Source of the DNA: Planctomycetaceae bacterium
Lineage (GTDB): Bacteria > Planctomycetota > Planctomycetia > Pirellulales > Thermoguttaceae
Reading direction: 5' to 3'
Assembly: GCA_031266315.1 (NCBI GenBank)
Contig: JAISBG010000679.1
Coordinates: 1 to 10,591, forward strand
Length of the DNA: 10,591 nucleotides
A program made the translations under genes and the position numbers. Positions 6,328 to 10,591 of this stretch are shown here, piece by piece (position 1 is the stretch's first letter; each line of letters begins with the position of its first letter). The notes beneath the pieces were generated by a model. That model saw only the letters and a list, made by a program, of their open reading frames with translations. It was not told the DNA's origin and searched no databases.

Positions 6328-6840
6328 TTACAAGCGTTGGTTGGATTCACTTTTTTGAGAATCAGTATTGTTTGGTGAAACAAAAAATTCCATGTATTTA
6401 TGACAAGGTGGTTGGAAACCGAGTTTTTCATAAACGGGACTGCCCATTTCTGTTGCGTGCAGTTCTAATCTTGTTACACCGCGTTGTCCGGCATCAGCAA
6501 TCAGCCGGCGGACAACTTCAGTCGCAATTCCTTGTTTACGAAAATCGGGTTCGGTATAAATGTTGAAAATATACGCCGATTTTCCGTTGCGCAACGTTAA
6601 TCCCGGTGCATAACTCCAAATCGACAAGGCTCCGCCGCCAATGATTCGGTTTTCAGATTCCGCCAGCCAATGGATACATTCGCCGGTCGGAATTGTTTCA
6701 GTATAATATTGCCGGATTCCCGATTCGATTTCCGTATCAAGTTCCGTTGCCTGCTCCGGTTTATAATGACGGATAAACCGGAGCCGGAACTCAACCAACG
6801 TCTCAATATCCGAAGTATTCGCGTGACGATAATTTATCAT
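6328..6840 (-). CDS. GNAT-family N-acetyltransferase
   Basis: A 170-residue cytoplasmic protein with the Gcn5-related acetyltransferase fold, which transfers an acetyl group from acetyl-CoA to an amine. The start MINYRHANTSDIETLVEFRL is the usual first strand and helix. Motif A is FNIYTEPDFRKQGIATEVV (92-110), whose RKQGIA (101-106) forms the acetyl-CoA pyrophosphate loop (Q/RxxGxG/A). Motif B is the stretch 124-143 ending VYEKLGFQ, with Tyr137 at the position of the usual general acid. The acceptor cannot be told from sequence. Its ATG overlaps the stop of the preceding HI0074-like gene as ATGA, implying coupled translation. It is the last gene of the probable clpP cluster. Confidence 0.93.
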   Translation of the reverse strand: MINYRHANTSDIETLVEFRLRFIRHYKPEQATELDTEIESGIRQYYTETIPTGECIHWLAESENRIIGGGALSIWSYAPGLTLRNGKSAYIFNIYTEPDFRKQGIATEVVRRLIADAGQRGVTRLELHATEMGSPVYEKLGFQPPCHKYMEFFVSPNNTDSQKSESNQRL

Positions 6841-7271
6841 GCGGCTTTTCTGCGTTCATTGTTGGGTAGTTTGCTACAGGTACAGAGCAACTCTTCCGCA
6901 TCTTTTAAAAACACAGAGGCTTTTTCAAATGTTCGAACCGCTACAGAGCTTAATTGTGAAAGATGTTCACAATCGAGATATTCCAACCATTGATCCAAAT
7001 TCGAGACGAGTCCTTCTTTCGCCGCCAGATGCAATAACTCCTTCGCCGCAAGAGGTTCAACCTCCGCCGCCCCGAATCGGTCAATTAATTGATACGTAAT
7101 CATCTGCAGACAAACCCGAAACGTTAAACTGAAATTCTGCACCACCGCCGAAATCAGAACGTTTTTAAATTCCATACTCAATTCCTGAAATTCAGGAGAA
7201 CGTGCATATCTAACCGCATTTTCCAGCGATTGTATCGCATGTTGAAGTTTATCGGAATTTCGTTTTTTCAT
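6837..7271 (-). CDS. HI0074-like nucleotidyltransferase substrate-binding (HEPN-fold) protein
   Basis: A 144-residue, all-helical protein resembling the HI0074/nucleotidyltransferase substrate-binding family. Evidence is the pattern LQHAIQSLENAVRYARSPEF near the start, VVQNFSLTFRVCLQMITYQL in the second helix region, and AAKEGLV further on. Members usually sit beside an MNT nucleotidyltransferase (HI0073 type) as an antitoxin/toxin-like or substrate-binding pair. Here no such partner is next to it: upstream is a lipoprotein gene and downstream a GNAT gene that it overlaps by four bases. The HEPN RNase motif RxxxxxH is not evident, in keeping with non-nuclease HI0074 relatives. The start is set by a GGAGG five bases before ATG 7271. 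The ATG at 7283 would itself contain that ribosome site. Confidence 0.8.
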   Translation of the reverse strand: MKKRNSDKLQHAIQSLENAVRYARSPEFQELSMEFKNVLISAVVQNFSLTFRVCLQMITYQLIDRFGAAEVEPLAAKELLHLAAKEGLVSNLDQWLEYLDCEHLSQLSSVAVRTFEKASVFLKDAEELLCTCSKLPNNERRKAA

Positions 7272-7276
7272 TATTT

Positions 7277-7281
7277 CCTCC
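7277..7281 (-). promoter_or_regulatory. Strong Shine-Dalgarno that fixes the HI0074-like gene start
   Basis: On the minus strand GGAGG is followed by five bases and ATG (7271). The earlier ATG at 7283 overlaps this GGAGG, which argues against it as the start. It is the clearest ribosome-binding site in the window; most other genes here lack one. Confidence 0.75.
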
Positions 7282-7310
7282 ATGAAAAAATAAAAAATTA
7301 AAAATAAACA

Positions 7311-7754
7311 TTAACGAACCGGCAACCAAACAGGCGGCGATTTTTCTTCGGAATTCAGAACCGTTTTAGGCAGTGTTTCTTGTAACATTAACTGTGAACT
7401 TTTAAGAGAATCGGGAACCGTACTGGAACCCGGTGTTTCGTTGGGAATGATAATTTCCGGTGGCGCAAACGGCGGCGCCTCTTCGTTATTCTCAATCGAC
7501 GGCGATGAGATTCGCTTGGGACGTGTCAACGGCTGTTCCGGCAAAGTAAGATCATTCACGGATTGTTTGGAACCGCGAAGTATCTCATTTTCCCGCTTCA
7601 AATCAACAAGTTGCGTATGAGTTACATATAACGCATTCTCAAGCCGATGATTCTCTTGAAGCAACAACGATTGTTCCATCTGGTACTGGTATCGACTCGT
7701 ACAGCCCAAAACCGCCGAAAAAATCAATAGGAATCCTAATAAATGTTTTTTCAT
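7311..7754 (-). CDS. Small coiled-coil lipoprotein
   Basis: A 147-residue predicted lipoprotein of no recognised family. MKKHLLGFLLIFSAVLGC gives a short basic N-terminus, a hydrophobic stretch and a lipobox (VLGC, Cys18), so the mature protein should be lipid-anchored on the outer face of the cytoplasmic membrane or in the outer membrane. Residues of about 27-60 (QMEQSLLLQENHRLENAL and onward to ENEILRG) look like a coiled coil. The remainder is Pro/Ser/Glu-rich and probably unstructured. I chose ATG 7754 over the longer start at 7823 because the signal peptide begins here and the longer form would run into clpP. AAGGA lies ten bases upstream. It sits 49 bp after clpP and 39 bp before the HI0074-like gene, all on one strand, consistent with co-transcription. 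Confidence 0.8.
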   Translation of the reverse strand: MKKHLLGFLLIFSAVLGCTSRYQYQMEQSLLLQENHRLENALYVTHTQLVDLKRENEILRGSKQSVNDLTLPEQPLTRPKRISSPSIENNEEAPPFAPPEIIIPNETPGSSTVPDSLKSSQLMLQETLPKTVLNSEEKSPPVWLPVR

Positions 7755-7803
7755 ATCCTGTACATCCTTGCAGGAAAACGAATTGTTTCGAAAAGCAAAA
7801 CCG

Positions 7804-8391
7804 CTATTTCGTAATTTTTTCAATCACCTGATCAATCAACCCATAATCTTTTGATTCCTCAGCAGACATAAACCGGTCGCGGTCTGTGTCTTTTTCGATT
7901 TTGGCAAGATCATGTCCGGTGTGTTTGATGAGAATTTTGTTGAGACGCTCTTTGATATTGGTAAACTCGCGGGCGTGAATCATAATTTCTTCCGCCGTGC
8001 CTTCCATTCCGCCGTGCGGCTGGTGAATCATAATCCGAGCATTCGGTAACGCAAAACGTTTTCCTTTGGCTCCCGCCGTAAGCAGCAACGCCCCCATCGA
8101 AGCAGCCTGACCAATACAATACGTTGCAACAGAACAGTTGATAAATTGCATTGTGTCATAAATTGCCAGACCAGCCGTTACACTACCGCCGGGCGAATTA
8201 ATGTACAAATGAATATCCGCCGCCGAATCGTCCGAGTGTAAAAATAAAAGTTGCGCAACAATCGCGTTTGCGACTTCGTCGGTAACCTGAGTTCCAAGAA
8301 AAATAATCCGGTCTTTCAAAAGCCGGCTATAAATATCCATCGCGCGCTCTTCACGCCCGCTTTTCTCAATAACATAAGGTATTAAAGGCAT
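7804..8391 (-). CDS. clpP: ATP-dependent Clp protease proteolytic subunit
   Basis: A 195-residue cytoplasmic serine protease subunit that forms two stacked heptameric rings and degrades proteins fed by ClpX, ClpA or ClpC. The length fits the family. The catalytic triad is visible: Ser98 in GQAASMGA, His123 in MIHQPHGG and Asp172 in DTDRDRFMS. The oxyanion region [11 protein letters not shown] is at 65-75. The N-terminal [20 protein letters not shown] matches standard ClpP, where the first residues are usually processed. No clpX or trigger factor gene is adjacent. Planctomycetes often carry several clpP copies, so this may be one of a set. Upstream, GTTTATC (8417-8423) and GATAAAC (8444-8450) form an inverted repeat and AACAATTGTT (8448-8457) is a palindrome; either could be regulatory. 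It probably leads a cluster with the lipoprotein, HI0074-like and GNAT genes. Confidence 0.97.
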   Translation of the reverse strand: MPLIPYVIEKSGREERAMDIYSRLLKDRIIFLGTQVTDEVANAIVAQLLFLHSDDSAADIHLYINSPGGSVTAGLAIYDTMQFINCSVATYCIGQAASMGALLLTAGAKGKRFALPNARIMIHQPHGGMEGTAEEIMIHAREFTNIKERLNKILIKHTGHDLAKIEKDTDRDRFMSAEESKDYGLIDQVIEKITK

Positions 8392-8485
8392 CTGTCTTAA
8401 ATCGTAAATTGTGAACGTTTATCATCAACGTTAATAACGCAACGATAAACAATTGTTAAAAAGTAAAGGTTAAGGTTTATTTCAA

Positions 8486-9016
8486 CTAATGAGCCAAATA
8501 TTTTGTAATAAATTTTATCTCAAATTCCCTTTCATTCATTGTAAAAACTTTTTTAAAATAAAGTCTTTCAAAACCATCAAGTCCGAAAAGAATATCGTTT
8601 ATTTTCGCTTTTCTGGAAAGTGCCGAGTCAATGGCATGTCTCCCTTGTGCTGAATCATTGTAAACGAGAATGAATGTTAGATTATCGCGGGTATAATTTA
8701 TCGTTATTTTTAGTTCCTCCGTTAGCAATAATAAACTCTCAAATATTTTACCACGAATTTCGTGTTTGTTCATCTTCCCGTTTTTAAATTCAATCAAAAA
8801 GAATTGTCCATTGATGTAGCACAAAGCATCGCAGGATTTAGGAGACTCCGATAAACCGAACCTTCTTACGATACTATCTTTGAAAGTGTCGAAATTGACA
8901 ACGGTAATTTGATTCGTTGTCATACAATGATTCTTTTCGGTGTCCCTTGATGTATTTTGGAGTGTATCGCCGAAATTTTGGATCAAATTGTTATATGTTT
9001 GGGCGTGATTATTCAT
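8486..9016 (-). CDS. PD-(D/E)XK-like putative nuclease, partner of the AAA ATPase
   Basis: A 176-residue protein I cannot assign to a named family. Its centre reads SCDALCYINGQFFLIEFKNG (61-80): Asp63 at a strand start, twelve residues, then Glu76-Phe-Lys78 at the end of a hydrophobic strand, followed by HEIRGKIFESLLLL. This is the D-(X)n-ExK pattern and following helix of PD-(D/E)XK nucleases, so DNA or RNA cleavage is a reasonable inference, not a demonstrated function. The first 35 residues look unstructured. I chose ATG 9016, with GGAG ten bases upstream; it overlaps the last eight bases of the ATPase gene. The longer frame to 9115 would lie inside the ATPase. The overlap implies coupled expression with the ATPase. 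The base composition is very AT-rich. Confidence 0.7.
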   Translation of the reverse strand: MNNHAQTYNNLIQNFGDTLQNTSRDTEKNHCMTTNQITVVNFDTFKDSIVRRFGLSESPKSCDALCYINGQFFLIEFKNGKMNKHEIRGKIFESLLLLTEELKITINYTRDNLTFILVYNDSAQGRHAIDSALSRKAKINDILFGLDGFERLYFKKVFTMNEREFEIKFITKYLAH

Positions 9017-10247
9017 ATCGTTTTTTCTCCAATTTGCGAAACGGTTCAGCCAAAATCCGATAAATGTCGTCGATGTTTTTCGTAACATCACGGGCAGAAC
9101 AGTAATCGCTTTCATTTGTTGTCAGGTAATAATTGCAACGATCTTCTATATTTTGTTCTTCGGAATACACTTCTACCGCATTCAAAAAATAAGGACTATG
9201 TGTCGTAAGCAATATAGTCATGCCGAGTTCTTTTTGTAACAAAACTAACAATTTGGCAAATTCCAATTGCCATTCAGGATGCAAATGTATTTCAGGTTCG
9301 TCAAAAATCAAAATATCATGTTCCTTGAGTTCGCCGTTTTCCAGCAACCGCTTAATGATTAAAAATGTTTTCATTCCTGCCGAAACATTCTTAAACGCAA
9401 GCGGTTTCTCCAAACCACGTTCCTGATAACCGAAACCAGATTCCATTTTTTGAAATTCGCCACACGCAACCGCACTAATGAGAGATAAAACTTCTTTTGA
9501 TTTTTGCCTGACAATTTCAGTTTCTATAATATTGTTTTCTTCACCCGTTTCAAACAAGCTCTGTAACAGTTCACGCTGATAACTATATTTTGAATAAAAA
9601 AAGTAATTTTCTCGCAGATCAGTTCTGTCAAGAATGAACGGTGTATCAATATAAAACGCTTTATTCATGATACCTACATTATCGGAATAACTCACACATT
9701 CATTTTTATAAATTTGTGTTTCAAGTTTATTATTCTTGATCGTTAAGGTAATTGAAGTATTTTGATTAGGTTGATTGACATGCGTTATCTGATCATCAAA
9801 CGCGAAGCGAAAATACCGTGTTAATATATTCTTTTGAATTTGTTCATTACTTATCGCAATTGCAAATTTTATTTTTTCGAATAACATCTCTGTTGAATCA
9901 TTACCCATATTCGATGGAATAATAATTTGTTGTTCAATATTGTCTTGAATGATACGCTGTATTTTTTGCAACGAATCAATACTATTCAGAATATCATTTA
10001 CTATTTTATCAACCAAAGCAGAGTGAAAAGTTTTTAGTGATGTAAAACGGCGTATAGTTTCCTCTATGTTGTTTTTCCGTTCTTTTCGTATTTTTTTTTC
10101 GGTATCGAAAAACGCATTAAAAATACTGAACAAAGCTTTTCCAAACGTACTTTTGCCGGTGTTGTTATTACCAGCCAGAACGGTTATACCCCGCATCTCA
10201 ATTCGGCTATTCCTGATTTTACCGATATTGTCGATTTCAAAAAACAT
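9009..10247 (-). CDS. AAA/ABC-type ATPase, OLD/RecF-like, without TOPRIM domain
   Basis: A 412-residue ATPase of the AAA_15/AAA_21 type found in many phage-defence and DNA-repair systems. Walker A is GNNNTGKST (26-34). The ABC-like signature is NVSAGMKTF (287-295). Walker B is DILIFDEPEIHLHP (311-324), with Asp316 and Glu317. The H-loop is LLTTHSPYF (346-354). The middle, about 45-260, is the long helical and variable insertion usual in RecF/SMC-like heads. The C-terminal 60 residues are too short for the TOPRIM nuclease of OLD proteins, so the effector is probably the overlapping downstream PD-(D/E)XK-like gene. The gene begins with a family-like MFFEIDNIGKIRNSRI. The ribosome site is weak. 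It is preceded by a PIN-toxin gene and sits in a distinctly AT-rich block. Cytoplasmic. Confidence 0.9.
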   Translation of the reverse strand: MFFEIDNIGKIRNSRIEMRGITVLAGNNNTGKSTFGKALFSIFNAFFDTEKKIRKERKNNIEETIRRFTSLKTFHSALVDKIVNDILNSIDSLQKIQRIIQDNIEQQIIIPSNMGNDSTEMLFEKIKFAIAISNEQIQKNILTRYFRFAFDDQITHVNQPNQNTSITLTIKNNKLETQIYKNECVSYSDNVGIMNKAFYIDTPFILDRTDLRENYFFYSKYSYQRELLQSLFETGEENNIIETEIVRQKSKEVLSLISAVACGEFQKMESGFGYQERGLEKPLAFKNVSAGMKTFLIIKRLLENGELKEHDILIFDEPEIHLHPEWQLEFAKLLVLLQKELGMTILLTTHSPYFLNAVEVYSEEQNIEDRCNYYLTTNESDYCSARDVTKNIDDIYRILAEPFRKLEKKRYE

Positions 10248-10282
10248 ATTAGTTACGCCTTTTATGCCTGAACAGTTACCGA

Positions 10283-10341
10283 ATCAAATTTTGATACGCC
10301 GGTTGAATAATCGTTGTGGAAATTTGACATAATTGTTATGT
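10283..10341 (-). promoter_or_regulatory. Two palindromes upstream of the AAA ATPase gene
   Basis: In the 107-bp gap between the PIN-toxin gene and the ATPase, ATCAAA-T-TTTGAT (10283-10295) and ACATAA-TTG-TTATGT (10327-10341) are each perfect inverted repeats with 6-bp arms. They could be operator sites for a regulator of the ATPase operon. The second could instead be a weak hairpin after the toxin gene. AT-rich sequence makes chance palindromes fairly likely. Confidence 0.25.
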
Positions 10342-10354
10342 TTTGTTAAATAAA

Positions 10355-10591
10355 TTAAACGGTATATTTTGTTATTATTTCTAAACCGGATATACCATCG
10401 AAATCTTTTTTGTTATGCGTCACAAGCGGTAAATCATACGTCAATGCCGTTGCCGCAATCAATGCGTCTGAAACGGAAATCGGACGATTACGACGTTCGT
10501 AACGAATTTCACCAAAGTATTCACAAATTTTATCATCAAATGGTAAAAGTACAAAATCTCTTGCCAATCGTTTTTTTAACTCATCGCGTTT
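10355..10591 (-). CDS. vapC: VapC-type PIN-domain toxin, C-terminal part (runs off the window)
   Basis: The C-terminal 78 codons of a PIN-domain endoribonuclease. The frame stays open to the window edge, so the 5' end is missing and the TTG at 10567 is not a real start. ISVSDALIAATALTYDLPLV and then THNKKDFDGISGLEI are classic for VapC: the Asp of SDALIA and the Asp of KDFDGI are two of the acidic residues that hold the metal. VapC toxins cleave RNA and are silenced by a VapB antitoxin encoded next to them, usually just upstream; that gene would lie outside the window, to the right. It precedes the ATPase gene on the same strand by 107 bp. Whether the pair is complete cannot be told. Confidence 0.88.
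   Translation of the reverse strand, partial: KRDELKKRLARDFVLLPFDDKICEYFGEIRYERRNRPISVSDALIAATALTYDLPLVTHNKKDFDGISGLEIITKYTV

Noticed and set aside
7755..7823. Longer start of the small lipoprotein, overlapping clpP
   Set aside because: It would bury the signal peptide behind 23 residues without export features; the ATG at 7754 gives a standard lipoprotein signal.
9017..9115. Longer start of the PD-(D/E)XK-like protein
   Set aside because: The extra 33 codons lie inside the ATPase gene in another frame, and a GGAG precedes the ATG at 9016.
9009..10247. OLD-family nuclease (ATPase plus TOPRIM)
   Set aside because: Only about 60 residues follow the H-loop and no TOPRIM motifs are seen, so it is an ATPase without that nuclease domain.

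Overview
The window is about 10.6 kb of bacterial chromosome. All but one of the recognisable genes lie on the minus strand. The gene complement suggests an uncultivated Planctomycetota-like bacterium: a stand-alone CoaB ligase, a FmdB-type zinc ribbon with a Cys-rich tail, a large exported multihaem protein fused to a 5'-nucleotidase-like domain, and few strong Shine-Dalgarno sites. That assignment is inference from gene style. No rRNA, tRNA or diagnostic marker is present.

Layout. (1) 98-1660 (-): a FmdB-family zinc-ribbon protein followed by gmd (GDP-mannose 4,6-dehydratase), with a 137-bp MITE-like element between them. (2) 2030-2665 (+): coaB, the only plus-strand gene, flanked on both sides by long inverted copies of a dispersed repeat. 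(3) 2906-5572 (-): an 888-residue predicted envelope protein with a signal sequence, a membrane segment, an internal lipobox, a Pro/Glu/Thr linker with a 12-residue tandem repeat, a degenerate metallophosphoesterase-like domain and four CxxCH haem sites. (4) 5573-6327: a 755-bp gene-free stretch holding more copies of the repeat. (5) 6328-8391 (-): a probable operon in the order clpP, small coiled-coil lipoprotein, HI0074-like (HEPN-fold) protein, GNAT acetyltransferase. The last two overlap by ATGA. (6) 8486-10591 (-): an AT-rich block with a partial VapC-type PIN toxin, an ABC/OLD-like AAA ATPase and an overlapping small protein with a PD-(D/E)XK-like nuclease motif. I read this as a defence-type module, probably acquired.

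The two most notable signals are as follows. First, a family of intergenic double-hairpin elements recurs at about 8-97, 1818-1992, 2703-2902, 5881-5926 and 5983-6113, with a decayed trace at 6277-6300. Their second stem changes sequence between copies while keeping its pairing and an invariant AGC loop. Second, the ATPase plus PD-(D/E)XK pair resembles ATPase-effector phage-defence systems such as PARIS or Septu in architecture, but has a different effector fold. All functional calls come from reading motifs by eye. No database search was run.
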